From Clostridia bacterium (GTDB taxonomy: Bacteria; Bacillota; Clostridia; Oscillospirales; Acutalibacteraceae): a DNA stretch of 64,000 bases. Position numbers and translations under genes: made by a program. Location: NCBI GenBank assembly GCA_017397845.1, contig JAFQHU010000004.1, positions 62,001 through 126,000 of the forward strand. The letters run 5' to 3'. Below are positions 9,049 through 17,339 of this stretch, piece after piece (position 1 is the first letter of the stretch; every line of letters begins with the position of its first letter). The notes beneath the pieces are model-generated. The model saw only the letters and a program-made list of their open reading frames with translations, did no database searches and was not told the origin of the DNA.

Positions 9049-9789
9049 ATGCTTTTAAAGGTTTTACTTGGGCTTACAGTTTTGGCTGAATGTGTCTGTG
9101 TCCCTGTATTTCTTAAATACTATTGGCCTGACAGATGTAAAAAGTCCTTTATTTTCAAAACAATCGGAGCTGCGCTCTTTGTTCTTTGCGGATTCCTTTG
9201 TATAAAAATTTCAGGGAATAACACGCCCTATGCATCGCTTATGATGTGGGGTCTTGTATTGGGATTTTTCGGTGATATTTTTCTGCATTCACTTCAGAAC
9301 AAATCCTGGCATTTCGTGGTAGGCTTTCTTTCCTTCCTTGCTGGTCATATTGTTTACATTGTGGCATTCTGGAAAGCTATCAGCAAAGATCCCGTTTTCA
9401 CCTGGTATGAGCTTGTTGTGACATTTGTACTTCTTGCTGTTATGCTTGTAATAATGCTGAAAATGGGTATTTTCAAAGGTAAGGAGGTTCTTTTGGTTGC
9501 TTTTGCTGTTTACGGGTTTATCCTGTTTACTATGCTTACCAAAGCCCTTCGTTATGCCGTTGGTGTGGTGGCACACGGCACCAATGATAATATGCTCGGC
9601 ATAGCACTCACCGTCGGTCTCGGTGCGGTTCTTTTCACTGTCTCCGATGTTATTCTCGGTTTTACCATTCCTATGGGAAAGACAACGAGACTCGTACGCA
9701 ATATCAATATCGGCACCTATTTTGCCGCACAGATTTTATTGGGTATCAGTATTCTGTTTGTTTTCTCACCTTATCCGCTTTACGGTTAA
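9049..9789 (+). CDS. YhhN family membrane protein (lysoplasmalogenase-like)
   Basis: A 246-residue polytopic protein with about eight hydrophobic helices. The YhhN signature is visible as LGFFGDIFLH followed by FVVGFLSFLAGHIVYIVAF, and the second conserved half as LFTVSDVILGF. Members of this family include the mammalian TMEM86 lysoplasmalogenases, which cleave the vinyl-ether bond of lysoplasmalogens. Plasmalogens are common in anaerobic Clostridia, so such a role is plausible here but inferred. A GGGAG ribosome binding site precedes ATG 9049. Confidence 0.8.
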   Translation: MLLKVLLGLTVLAECVCVPVFLKYYWPDRCKKSFIFKTIGAALFVLCGFLCIKISGNNTPYASLMMWGLVLGFFGDIFLHSLQNKSWHFVVGFLSFLAGHIVYIVAFWKAISKDPVFTWYELVVTFVLLAVMLVIMLKMGIFKGKEVLLVAFAVYGFILFTMLTKALRYAVGVVAHGTNDNMLGIALTVGLGAVLFTVSDVILGFTIPMGKTTRLVRNINIGTYFAAQILLGISILFVFSPYPLYG

Positions 9790-9796
9790 CTTGTTT

Positions 9797-9832
9797 TATC
9801 TCTCCCTTGAAAAAAGGGGGAGATATTTTTTT
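9797..9832 (+). terminator. intrinsic terminator after the YhhN gene
   Basis: TATCTCTCCC at 9797-9806 pairs with GGGGGAGATA at 9816-9825 (one G-T pair) and is followed by seven T. Confidence 0.88.
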
Positions 9833-9841
9833 CTTCAGCTG

Positions 9842-9870
9842 TTTACAAAGAAAATGTTTTATGTTAGAAT
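9842..9870 (+). promoter_or_regulatory. promoter for rpiB
   Basis: TTTACA at 9842-9847 and TAGAAT at 9865-9870 are spaced by 17 bp and lie 42 bp before the rpiB start. Confidence 0.75.
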
Positions 9871-9911
9871 AAAATGGTAAAAATATTATTACCGATTTGA
9901 AAGGAGAGGGT

Positions 9912-10364
9912 ATGATGATAGCTTTAGGTGCAGACCACGGAGGCTTTTATCTCAAAGAAGAAATCAAAAAACATCTTGAAGAAAGAGGTATAGAATATAA
10001 AGATTTCGGTACCTACAGCCCTGAATCTATTGACTATGCGGCCATAGCTTACAGAACCTGCAATTCCGTTATAAGCGGAGAATGCGAAAAAGCTGTTCTT
10101 TGCTGCGGTACAGGTATCGGTATTTCTATGGCAGCTAATAAGGTAAAGGGTATCAGAGCTGCTTGCTGCAGTGATTATTTCAGCGCAAAGTTCACCCGTC
10201 TTCATAATGATGCAAACGCTCTTTGTCTCGGCGGCAGAGTTGTGGGAGCAGGTTTGGCTATTGAAATGGTTGACGTATTCCTTGATACTGAATTTGAAGG
10301 TGGCAGACATCAGAGACGAGTAGATCAGATTATGGCTATTCAGGACGATATTTTTGAAGGATAA
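9912..10364 (+). CDS. rpiB: ribose-5-phosphate isomerase B
   Basis: A 150-residue RpiB/LacAB-family sugar-phosphate isomerase that interconverts ribose 5-phosphate and ribulose 5-phosphate in the pentose phosphate pathway. Recognisable motifs are GADHGGF at the N-terminus, LCCGTGIGISMAANK with the active-site cysteine, and GIRAACCSDYFSAKFTRLHNDAN. There are two adjacent ATG codons (9912 and 9915) after AAGGAGAGG at 9901-9909; either may be used. A TTG-initiated extension from 9897 is rejected because it would include the ribosome binding site. The GH18 gene follows after 22 bases. Confidence 0.93.
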   Translation: MMIALGADHGGFYLKEEIKKHLEERGIEYKDFGTYSPESIDYAAIAYRTCNSVISGECEKAVLCCGTGIGISMAANKVKGIRAACCSDYFSAKFTRLHNDANALCLGGRVVGAGLAIEMVDVFLDTEFEGGRHQRRVDQIMAIQDDIFEG

Positions 10365-10386
10365 ATAAAAAGGAGAAGAGATTATT

Positions 10387-11403
10387 ATGTTGTTTATTAA
10401 AAGTATTATCGCATTTATGACGGCAGTGGTTTCCTTGATAACGGGCTTTTTTGGCGTTGATATGAAGCCTGAGGATAATATTGACAGCCGTTTCAGAGTA
10501 AAAAGTTATGTAATCTGTGACAGAATACAGGATCCTGCTGCCTTACACAGTGAAGATTTTGACATTATTACTGATGTTATTCTTTTCGGTGTGGCTACCT
10601 TTGATAACAAGGGTAATGTTACCGTTGACAGAAAAACATTGGAAACGGCACTTGAAAATTTGGACACCGTTATCGGAGACAGAGATATAGATATTACTCT
10701 TAATTTCCTCGGTCCCGGCAGCACATCCGATTCCTCTGACTGGTATGAACAGATGGAATCTTTGGGCAAAGAGCATAATAAAGCTTTCAGAAGTCTGAAG
10801 CTAAAAAAGAATATTATAGAAGTTCTCGAAGAATATGATTTTGACGGCGTACATTTTGATTATGAATATCCTACAACAAACAGTGCATGGTTTGCTTATA
10901 ATAATTTCCTTGTGTCACTCGGTTCGATGCTCGGTGACGATTATACCTTGAATGTTGCCGCATCGGATTGGTGCTTGGAATATACACAGCTGGCTGTACA
11001 GTTTGTCGATTCCTTTGAGCTTATGATGTATGACGTTTACGATGAGGAGGGTAAGCACGCCACATTTGAAACTGTTGCAGCGCGTTCACAGTGGATAAAG
11101 GATAAAAATATTCCTCTCGAAAAGGTTACATTCGGTCTTCCTTTTTATGCCAGACCTACCGACGGTGACGGTTATTGGTATGATTATGTCAGCTATGCAG
11201 ATAAGCTCGATGAAAACGGCTTCTATGTTGATGAAAGTATAGATAAAACCTTTTGGTTCAATACTCCCGATGTAATTGCACAAAAAACTCAGTTCGCTGT
11301 CGATGAGGGCTATGCCGGAGTTATGATATGGCATTATACCTGCGATCTTCCCTCTACTGATGAAGCCTCGCTTCTCAAAGCTATAGGTGATACCATAAAA
11401 TAA
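10387..11403 (+). CDS. glycoside hydrolase family 18 protein
   Basis: A 338-residue chitinase-like TIM barrel. The GH18 catalytic signature is at 153-160: Asp153, Asp158 and the acid/base Glu160 are present in DGVHFDYE, while the usual middle aspartate is His156. ELMMYDVYD corresponds to the substrate-side MxYD motif and the final strand carries GVMIWHYTCD. An N-terminal hydrophobic stretch (about 5-24) suggests export or membrane anchoring. Likely substrates are chitin oligosaccharides, peptidoglycan or N-glycan cores (endo-beta-N-acetylglucosaminidase-like); the sequence alone does not decide. AAGGAGAAGAG precedes ATG 10387, and the gene probably shares the rpiB transcript. Confidence 0.82.
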   Translation: MLFIKSIIAFMTAVVSLITGFFGVDMKPEDNIDSRFRVKSYVICDRIQDPAALHSEDFDIITDVILFGVATFDNKGNVTVDRKTLETALENLDTVIGDRDIDITLNFLGPGSTSDSSDWYEQMESLGKEHNKAFRSLKLKKNIIEVLEEYDFDGVHFDYEYPTTNSAWFAYNNFLVSLGSMLGDDYTLNVAASDWCLEYTQLAVQFVDSFELMMYDVYDEEGKHATFETVAARSQWIKDKNIPLEKVTFGLPFYARPTDGDGYWYDYVSYADKLDENGFYVDESIDKTFWFNTPDVIAQKTQFAVDEGYAGVMIWHYTCDLPSTDEASLLKAIGDTIK

Positions 11404-11407
11404 ACTC

Positions 11408-11436
11408 TTGACAAAAGCTTTTCACGGTGATAAAAT
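11408..11436 (+). promoter_or_regulatory. promoter of the thrS T-box transcript
   Basis: TTGACA at 11408-11413 and TAAAAT at 11431-11436 are spaced by 17 bp. It starts five bases after the stop of the GH18 gene and predicts a leader beginning near 11443. Confidence 0.85.
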
Positions 11437-11442
11437 AAACAC

Positions 11443-11710
11443 TAATGAAAAACGAATATCCCATATAAATCGTTGACGGAGAGGATTCCTTTCAAAGGAA
11501 ATCTTACAGAGAGCATCCGCCCCCGGCTGTAAGCGGAAGCAGTTTCCGAAAGATATCTACCACTCCTGAGAGTGTACTGAAATAAGGTATACCGTTTGCC
11601 GCGTTAAGGCTTTTGAGTGCCGCTTACGGGCGGAATACGGGTGGAACCGTGGAGTTGATTTTTTGACTTCATCCTGTGCAAAGAGCATGGGATGAAGTTT
11701 TTCTTTTTTA
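11443..11710 (+). promoter_or_regulatory. threonine T-box leader
   Basis: A tRNA-sensing transcription-attenuation leader in front of thrS. The conserved T-box sequence GGGTGGAACCGTGG lies at about 11639-11652, and its TGGA bulge should pair with a tRNA ending UCCA. A plausible specifier codon ACC (Thr) lies at 11559-11561 in the Stem I specifier region. The leader ends in an attenuator hairpin with a T-rich tail. Uncharged tRNA-Thr would stabilise the antiterminator and permit thrS transcription. The exact Stem I folding was not computed. Confidence 0.92.
11665..11708 (+). terminator. T-box attenuator hairpin
   Basis: ACTTCATCC at 11666-11674 pairs with GGATGAAGT at 11690-11698, followed by a T-rich tail. 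It forms the OFF-state terminator of the thrS leader. Confidence 0.88.
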
Positions 11711-11728
11711 TGAAAGGATGTATTTTAA

Positions 11729-13675
11729 ATGATTAATGTAACACTCAAAGACGGAGTAGTCCGTGAGTACGAAGAAGGCTCAAGCCTCATTACTGTGGCA
11801 AAGAGTCTCGGCGCAGGTCTTTACAAAGCTGCCTGTCTCGGCAAAATTGACGGAGAAATCTGCGACTTGAGAACTGTTCTTAAGTCCGACTGTCAGGTTG
11901 AAATTCTCACCTTTGATGATGAAGAGGCAAAAAAGACATTTTGGCATACCTGCTCACATATTCTTGCTCAGGCGGTAAAAAGACTTTATCCTGATGTTAA
12001 GCTCGCTATCGGTCCCGCAGTGGATAACGGTTTTTACTATGATTTTGACAGCGAAGTAAGCTTCACTCCCGAAATTTTGGATAAGATTGAAGCTGAAATG
12101 AAAAAGATCGTCAAGGAAGGTCTTTTCCTTGAAAAATTCGAGCTTTCACCCGAAAAAGCTATTGCTCTTATGGAAGAGAGAGGCGAAACTTATAAGGTTG
12201 AGCTTATCAAAGAGCACGCCGATAAGGGCGAGCCTATTTCCTTTTATCGTCAGGGTGAATTTGAGGAGCTTTGCGCAGGCCCTCACATCCCCGACACTTC
12301 AAGAGTAAAGGCTTTTAAGCTTACTTCATGTACAGGTGCTTACTGGAGAGGCGACAGCAAAAATAAAATGCTTCAGAGGATTTACGGTACAGCCTTTACC
12401 AAAGCCGCTGACCTTGAAGCACATCTTACACAGCTTGAAGAAGCAAAGAAGCGCGATCACAACAAACTCGGCAGAGAGCTTGAAATTTTCACCACAGTTG
12501 ACTATATCGGTCAGGGACTTCCCATCATGCTCCCCAAGGGTACTCATATCGTGCAGACTCTTCAGCGTTTTGTTGAAGATGAAGAAAAAAGAAGAGGCTG
12601 GCTCCGCACAAAGACACCCCTTATGGCAAAAAGCGACCTTTACAAAATCTCCGGTCACTGGGATCATTACAAAGACGGTATGTTCGTTTTAGGTGACGAA
12701 GAAAAGGATGACGAGGTATTTGCGCTTCGCCCCATGACCTGCCCCTTCCAGTATCAGGCTTATCTGAACAGAGCACGTTCCTACCGTGACCTTCCCATGC
12801 GTCTCGGTGAAACCTCCACTCTTTTCAGAAACGAGGCATCAGGTGAAATGCACGGCCTTATCCGTGTCCGTCAGTTCACTATTTCCGAAGGCCACCTTAT
12901 GTGTACACCCGAACAGCTTGAGGACGAATTCAAGGGCTGTCTTGAGCTCGCCATTTATATGCTCAAAACCCTCGGTCTTTACGAGGATGTTTCTTACCGT
13001 TTCTCACAGTGGGATCCTGCCGACACAGAAAAGTACATCGGCACACCGGAACAGTGGGATGAAGCACAGAGTATGATGGGCAGAATTCTCGACCACCTGG
13101 GCGTTGATTATAAAATAGGTATCGGTGAAGCCGCCTTCTACGGTCCGAAGCTTGATATTCAGATTAAAAATGTTCACGGCAAGGAAGACACCCTTATCAC
13201 CATTCAGATTGACCAAATGCTTGCCGAAAAATTCGGTATGGAGTATGTGGCTCCCGACGGAACCAAGAAAAATCCCTACATCATCCACAGAACATCCATC
13301 GGCTGCTATGAGAGAACACTTGCTCTTCTCATAGAAAAGTATGCAGGTGCATTCCCCGTATGGCTCGCACCCGAAAAGGTTCGCATCCTTCCCATCGCAG
13401 ACCGTCATCAGGACGCCGCTTATGCAGTGAAAGAGGCTCTTATGGCTGCAGGTATTGACGATGTTGATATCGATACAAGAAGCGAAAAGCTCGGCTACAA
13501 GCTCCGTGAGGCACAGCTTGATAAGATTCCCTATATGCTCGTTATCGGTGACAAGGAAGCCGAAGAGGGCACCGTTTCCGTAAGAAAGCGCGGTCACGGT
13601 GACCAGGGCTCAATGTCTACAGAAGACTTCGTTGCTCTTATCAAGGAAGACATCGAAACTAAAGTTATTTGGTAA
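11729..13675 (+). CDS. thrS: threonyl-tRNA synthetase
   Basis: The 648-residue class II synthetase attaches threonine to tRNA-Thr. Domain order: N-terminal TGS domain (about 1-62), editing domain with the zinc-type HTCSHILAQAVK motif (about 70-220), catalytic core (about 245-535) with the class II motifs around RNEASGEMHGLIRVRQF and IGCYERTLALLIEKY, and a C-terminal anticodon-binding domain (about 540-648). Length and domain content are standard. AAAGGATG precedes ATG 11729. Expression is controlled by the T-box leader directly upstream, and a matching tRNA-Thr gene lies in the same window. Confidence 0.97.
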   Translation: MINVTLKDGVVREYEEGSSLITVAKSLGAGLYKAACLGKIDGEICDLRTVLKSDCQVEILTFDDEEAKKTFWHTCSHILAQAVKRLYPDVKLAIGPAVDNGFYYDFDSEVSFTPEILDKIEAEMKKIVKEGLFLEKFELSPEKAIALMEERGETYKVELIKEHADKGEPISFYRQGEFEELCAGPHIPDTSRVKAFKLTSCTGAYWRGDSKNKMLQRIYGTAFTKAADLEAHLTQLEEAKKRDHNKLGRELEIFTTVDYIGQGLPIMLPKGTHIVQTLQRFVEDEEKRRGWLRTKTPLMAKSDLYKISGHWDHYKDGMFVLGDEEKDDEVFALRPMTCPFQYQAYLNRARSYRDLPMRLGETSTLFRNEASGEMHGLIRVRQFTISEGHLMCTPEQLEDEFKGCLELAIYMLKTLGLYEDVSYRFSQWDPADTEKYIGTPEQWDEAQSMMGRILDHLGVDYKIGIGEAAFYGPKLDIQIKNVHGKEDTLITIQIDQMLAEKFGMEYVAPDGTKKNPYIIHRTSIGCYERTLALLIEKYAGAFPVWLAPEKVRILPIADRHQDAAYAVKEALMAAGIDDVDIDTRSEKLGYKLREAQLDKIPYMLVIGDKEAEEGTVSVRKRGHGDQGSMSTEDFVALIKEDIETKVIW

Positions 13676-13690
13676 AAAAGCAAAAACATA

Positions 13691-13742
13691 AAATCCATTG
13701 CAAAAAGTCTGATTTTCAAACTTTTGCAATGGATTTTTTTAT
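13691..13742 (+). terminator. intrinsic terminator after thrS
   Basis: AAATCCATTGCAAAA (from 13691) pairs with TTTTGCAATGGATTT (ending about 13736), followed by a T-tract. The A-rich left flank means it could also end transcription of the minus-strand XRE gene. Confidence 0.9.
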
Positions 13743-13780
13743 TATGTTTATTTTTAAATACTTTTTATGCACAAAAAGAG

Positions 13781-14068
13781 TTAAGGTGCTCTGTATCCTC
13801 TCAGAGGGTTACTCACATTTCTGCTTGAAGCTTCATATTCAATCAAATCGCTGACGTTACAATTAAGTACAAAGCAAAATCTGGCCAAAACATCAGTATC
13901 GATTCGTTCAACTTCTCCCCAATACCATTTATTGATTACCTCAAAACGTGTGTTTGTAAGCTTTGCTAATTGATATCTTGTGAGTGATTTCTCATCCAAA
14001 ACTTCTTTCAGCTTGATTTTTATTATTCCGTAATCCTTTGTTGTGGTTATTTCGTTTAATTTTTCCAT
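13781..14068 (-). CDS. small XRE-family helix-turn-helix regulator
   Basis: A 95-residue protein with a Cro/C1-type HTH in about residues 18-78 (LTRYQLAKLTNTRFEVINKW, then VLARFCFVLNCNVSDLIEY). The N-terminal 17 residues and the short C-terminal tail are not recognisable. It is transcribed away from the secreted PPC/FN3 protein gene, and a perfect 18-bp palindrome overlaps that gene's -10 box, so it is a natural candidate for a local repressor of itself and its neighbour. That link is inference from position. DNA binding by the HTH is a confident family assignment. Confidence 0.85.
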   Translation of the reverse strand: MEKLNEITTTKDYGIIKIKLKEVLDEKSLTRYQLAKLTNTRFEVINKWYWGEVERIDTDVLARFCFVLNCNVSDLIEYEASSRNVSNPLRGYRAP

Positions 14069-14117
14069 GTTATCACCCGTAATATTATTAACTATATTTT
14101 ACAGTTTTAATTAATTG

Positions 14118-14146
14118 TTGACAAACTACATATAAAGTGTTACTAT
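14118..14146 (+). promoter_or_regulatory. promoter for the PPC/FN3 protein gene
   Basis: TTGACA at 14118-14123 and TACTAT at 14141-14146 are spaced by 17 bp. The -10 element is embedded in a perfect palindrome. Confidence 0.75.
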
Positions 14147-14157
14147 ATATATAGTAA
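14140..14157. promoter_or_regulatory. perfect 18-bp palindrome, candidate operator
   Basis: TTACTATATATATAGTAA is a perfect inverted repeat covering the -10 element of the promoter facing the PPC/FN3 gene, in the divergent region next to an XRE regulator. Occupancy would block RNA polymerase. Operator function is inferred. Confidence 0.55.
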
Positions 14158-14197
14158 TAAATATTACTTGTATAATTAATACTACGGAGGTTTTGAA

Positions 14198-15976
14198 ATG
14201 AAAAACAGAAGAAAGATTATTTATTGTATTTTGTATACGGTTATGATTATCTGTGTTGCTTTGTCCGTTCACATGACATCTGCGGCGGTGTCTTATGAGA
14301 GTGAAAACAACGGTGAAGCTTATTGTGCAGATGTGATTTTATTAAATAATACCGTGTACGGAGAAATAAGCAATTCATCGGAAGAGGATTGGTACAGATT
14401 TACCCTTACACAAAATAGCGCAGTTGATATTTCCTTTACTCACGAACAGTACCGAAACGGTGATTGGAGAGTCACTGTCTACAGACAGGAAAAAGACGGT
14501 AACGAAGAGCTCGCTTATAATGATGTAAAATGTAAAGAAGGGGACTACTCCTTTCCTTCCCTCGGCTTGCCTTCGGGTAATTATTTCATCAGAGTCAGCG
14601 GAGACGGAAGCTCTAAAGGCTTGGGATATGGTATAACAGTAAATGCTTACGCAATATCTTCGAGAGAAACCGAATTTAACGATGAAGCTTATATGGCGGA
14701 TATTGTGGCATTAGGCGGAGCAATCAAGGGAAATCTGACCAAAAGAATAACCTCAGAAGATATAGACTGGTATAAATTTAACGTAACAAATGACAGTAAA
14801 ACCGACATTAAGTTTACCCATGAAAAAACCGATGATGGCGGATATTGGACAGTTTATATATACAGAAATGAAAACGGTACAGATTTTACAGAGCTTGCAA
14901 GCAGAAAAATAAAAGGCACAGACGGAGATTATTCCTTTGCATCTCTCGGACTTGGTAAGGGTGAATATTTTGTCAAAATACTCTGCTCGACTGATTGGCT
15001 GCGAGGATTAGAGTACGGAATAAGTATAAAAAATACCCTTACATCAGATTGGGAAACAGAGTTTAATGATGAATATTTTCAGGCTGATACTCTTACTCCC
15101 GGAATCACGAAAAACGGAAACATTACCGACAGAGTAACTACAGGGGATGAGGATTGGTATGAATTTGAAATTAAAACGGATTCTAACGTGAATATATCTT
15201 TTAAACACGAAAAATCCAATCAGTCCGCATATTGGAGTGTGTATGTTTATAAATTTGATGCAGAGGCTGATTCTTATAAACAGCTGTCAAAGGCATCAGT
15301 AAAAGCAAACAGCGGAACATATACCTTTTCGTCCCTCGGTTTATCAAAAGGTAAATATCTTATCAGCGTGGACTCTTCCTCGGATTCACTCTGTGCTGTG
15401 AATTACGGAATAACCGTTAAAATAAACCTGAATAAAGTAAGCGGTGTTAAGGTCTCAGCCAACAAAACGACTTCCTTTGAGGTGAAGTGGTCAAAGGTAA
15501 AGGGTGCGGAGAGTTATGAAGTATATTACAGTACTGACGGTAAGAAGTGGTCATGTGTAAAAACATCTAAAAATAAAGCTACAGTAAAAGGTCTTAAACC
15601 GGGTATCAAATACAAGGTGAAAATCAGAGCCGTTGCCGGTGCGTGTAAAGGCTCCTGCAGTTCCGTTTTATCCACAGCAACGAAACCAGCTACCGTCAGT
15701 CTCAGCAAGGTTACCGCGGGCAAAAATCAGCTTACTGCTAATTGGAAAACAGTAAGCGGTGCAACAGGCTATGAAGTATATTATTCCACATCAAAAGATT
15801 TTACCAAAAAGACTACCAAGAATGTTACGGTGAAAAGTTCGAAAACAAAGAAACTCACCGTAAAAAAGCTTAAAAAGGGCAAAAAATACTTTGTCAGAGT
15901 CAGAGCATATAAAACCGTCAGCGGAAAAAATATTTACAGCTCCTGGAGCAAGGTGAAAAACGTAAAGATTAAATAA
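14198..15976 (+). CDS. secreted protein with three PPC-like repeats and two FN3 domains
   Basis: A 592-residue exported protein. It has a signal peptide (about 8-30), then three tandem repeats of about 120-130 residues that look like bacterial pre-peptidase C-terminal (PPC) beta-sandwich domains. These start at about 34 (ESENNGEAYCAD), 163 (ETEFNDEAYMAD) and 286 (ETEFNDEYFQAD), and each contains a DWY motif and a YSFxSLGL-type strand. Two fibronectin type III domains follow (about 408-497 and 500-592) with the YEVYYSTDGKKW / YEVYYSTSKDF motifs. I see no catalytic domain, sortase motif or anchor. A role in adhesion or carbohydrate/protein binding at the surface is plausible but unproven. CGGAGG precedes ATG 14198. 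Confidence 0.8.
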   Translation: MKNRRKIIYCILYTVMIICVALSVHMTSAAVSYESENNGEAYCADVILLNNTVYGEISNSSEEDWYRFTLTQNSAVDISFTHEQYRNGDWRVTVYRQEKDGNEELAYNDVKCKEGDYSFPSLGLPSGNYFIRVSGDGSSKGLGYGITVNAYAISSRETEFNDEAYMADIVALGGAIKGNLTKRITSEDIDWYKFNVTNDSKTDIKFTHEKTDDGGYWTVYIYRNENGTDFTELASRKIKGTDGDYSFASLGLGKGEYFVKILCSTDWLRGLEYGISIKNTLTSDWETEFNDEYFQADTLTPGITKNGNITDRVTTGDEDWYEFEIKTDSNVNISFKHEKSNQSAYWSVYVYKFDAEADSYKQLSKASVKANSGTYTFSSLGLSKGKYLISVDSSSDSLCAVNYGITVKINLNKVSGVKVSANKTTSFEVKWSKVKGAESYEVYYSTDGKKWSCVKTSKNKATVKGLKPGIKYKVKIRAVAGACKGSCSSVLSTATKPATVSLSKVTAGKNQLTANWKTVSGATGYEVYYSTSKDFTKKTTKNVTVKSSKTKKLTVKKLKKGKKYFVRVRAYKTVSGKNIYSSWSKVKNVKIK

Positions 15977-15989
15977 ACTAAAACACAAA

Positions 15990-16018
15990 AAGGACAGACC
16001 ATAAAAAGTCTGTCCTTA
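15990..16018. terminator. bidirectional terminator between convergent genes
   Basis: AAGGACAGAC at 15990-15999 pairs perfectly with GTCTGTCCTT at 16009-16018. T-rich sequence lies on the right for the plus strand and A-rich sequence on the left for the minus strand. Confidence 0.85.
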
Positions 16019-16038
16019 AGTTTTATGTACCGGAGATT

Positions 16039-17241
16039 TTATGATAATAATTCGGGTATGCCCTGCAGGAATGCGAAGAATATAGCACCGAGATACTCGA
16101 AATCAATGATGTCAAGAAGGGTAATTTTTTCGGGTGTCTCAATTTGCTCAACATCATAAGCATCAAAGCCGAGACCTTTGCTTAAGCCAACTACTAAAAC
16201 TATAGCTGAGGGCTTACGGTTTTTTTGAGTTCTTATGATGATAGAGCAACCATCCACATATCCTGAATCAAAAATTCCTTTTTCATCTGCCTCTGAAGTT
16301 ATTTCTACAGTTGCTCCGTCTTTTTTTGTTACGGTATAGGTAACCTTTGAGATGTCTTTTCCTGTGCTTGCATCGATTTCATAATCATTGATTTCGATTT
16401 TTTCTATGGGGAGAGTATCTTTTGTGTAAACGGAATCCACCTTGAATTCCATTTTGCTGTCGAGATATCTTACGGTAAGTATCAGACCTTCCTCTGTGGA
16501 TCTACCATTGAGTACCATATAAGTGCCGTCAAGTGAATAACGTCTGTAGTCATAGCCCGGGTAGATGTTTTTATCCTTATGGCTGACAGGGGATAGAATT
16601 TTTTCGGTTCCGTCAGTATATTTTACTCTGAATTTTTTCTTTTCAAATTCGTACTCAGTACCCTTTACCGTTAATTCTTTATCAAAAAGAGGCTCGATTT
16701 TTTCTACAAAACCGTCAATATATTTCTTTTCTGCTGTACCCTCATAATAATCAGCAGGTGCGGGATCGTAGTCAGCTTTGTAAATCTCTGCTTCTAGGTA
16801 TACGGGGATAGTGTCTTTTCCTTCTTCCTTTGCTTTGATATAATCATTATAGCTGACATAAGCAGAAACGAACACGGTATGCATTCCGTCCTCGGTTTTG
16901 GTACCACCGATTTCAAGAGAAGAAATCTCCTGAGTGAGACCGTTTGTGTAGGTTACCTCATATGTATATTCGATTCCTGTTCCTTCGAGTAATCCTGCGT
17001 CTCCGAAGTTAAGATAATAGTCTTCGTGGAGTTCGCCGGGATACATTTCCAGATCTTTCGCTTTTGCGGTTTCTAGATCCTTAACCGAAACAGGGTTTGT
17101 ATCTGAGAAGCCGATTGATTCGATCTCAGGTGACTTTATATGCTTAAAAAAGCCCTGACTCGCTAAAAATACGGTGGCAGCTGCGATGAGTATTAAAAAT
17201 ACTCCGAGGATTGATAATAAAATTTTTGTTTTCTTTTTCAT
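16039..17241 (-). CDS. membrane-anchored extracellular protein of unknown function
   Basis: From the ATG at 17241, which follows AAAGGAG at good spacing, the product is 400 residues; the frame extends further upstream but without ribosome binding site support. One N-terminal transmembrane helix (about 7-27, after MKKKTKI) is followed by a large external region. That region has several beta-strand segments of about 80-100 residues, each with phrases such as VTYTNGLTQEI, VKYTDGTEKILS and VTKKDGATVEI, reminiscent of bacterial Ig-like/bacterial surface modules. No catalytic motif is recognisable. It precedes no partner of obvious function; the GH26 gene lies 98 bases upstream in the same orientation. 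Confidence 0.6.
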   Translation of the reverse strand: MKKKTKILLSILGVFLILIAAATVFLASQGFFKHIKSPEIESIGFSDTNPVSVKDLETAKAKDLEMYPGELHEDYYLNFGDAGLLEGTGIEYTYEVTYTNGLTQEISSLEIGGTKTEDGMHTVFVSAYVSYNDYIKAKEEGKDTIPVYLEAEIYKADYDPAPADYYEGTAEKKYIDGFVEKIEPLFDKELTVKGTEYEFEKKKFRVKYTDGTEKILSPVSHKDKNIYPGYDYRRYSLDGTYMVLNGRSTEEGLILTVRYLDSKMEFKVDSVYTKDTLPIEKIEINDYEIDASTGKDISKVTYTVTKKDGATVEITSEADEKGIFDSGYVDGCSIIIRTQKNRKPSAIVLVVGLSKGLGFDAYDVEQIETPEKITLLDIIDFEYLGAIFFAFLQGIPELLS

Positions 17242-17272
17242 AGTGTTTACTCCTTTTTTTGTTTGTGATTGC

Positions 17273-17300
17273 ATTGTAACATTATTTTTCAAAAAAACAA
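17273..17300 (-). promoter_or_regulatory. possible promoter for the 17241 gene
   Basis: On the minus strand TTGTTT (17295-17300) and TACAAT (17273-17278) are separated by 16 bp, upstream of the start at 17241. The -35 match is weak. Confidence 0.45.
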
Positions 17301-17339
17301 ATAGCAAAAACTGCAAAAAATCCCACTCTTTTTTTACAC

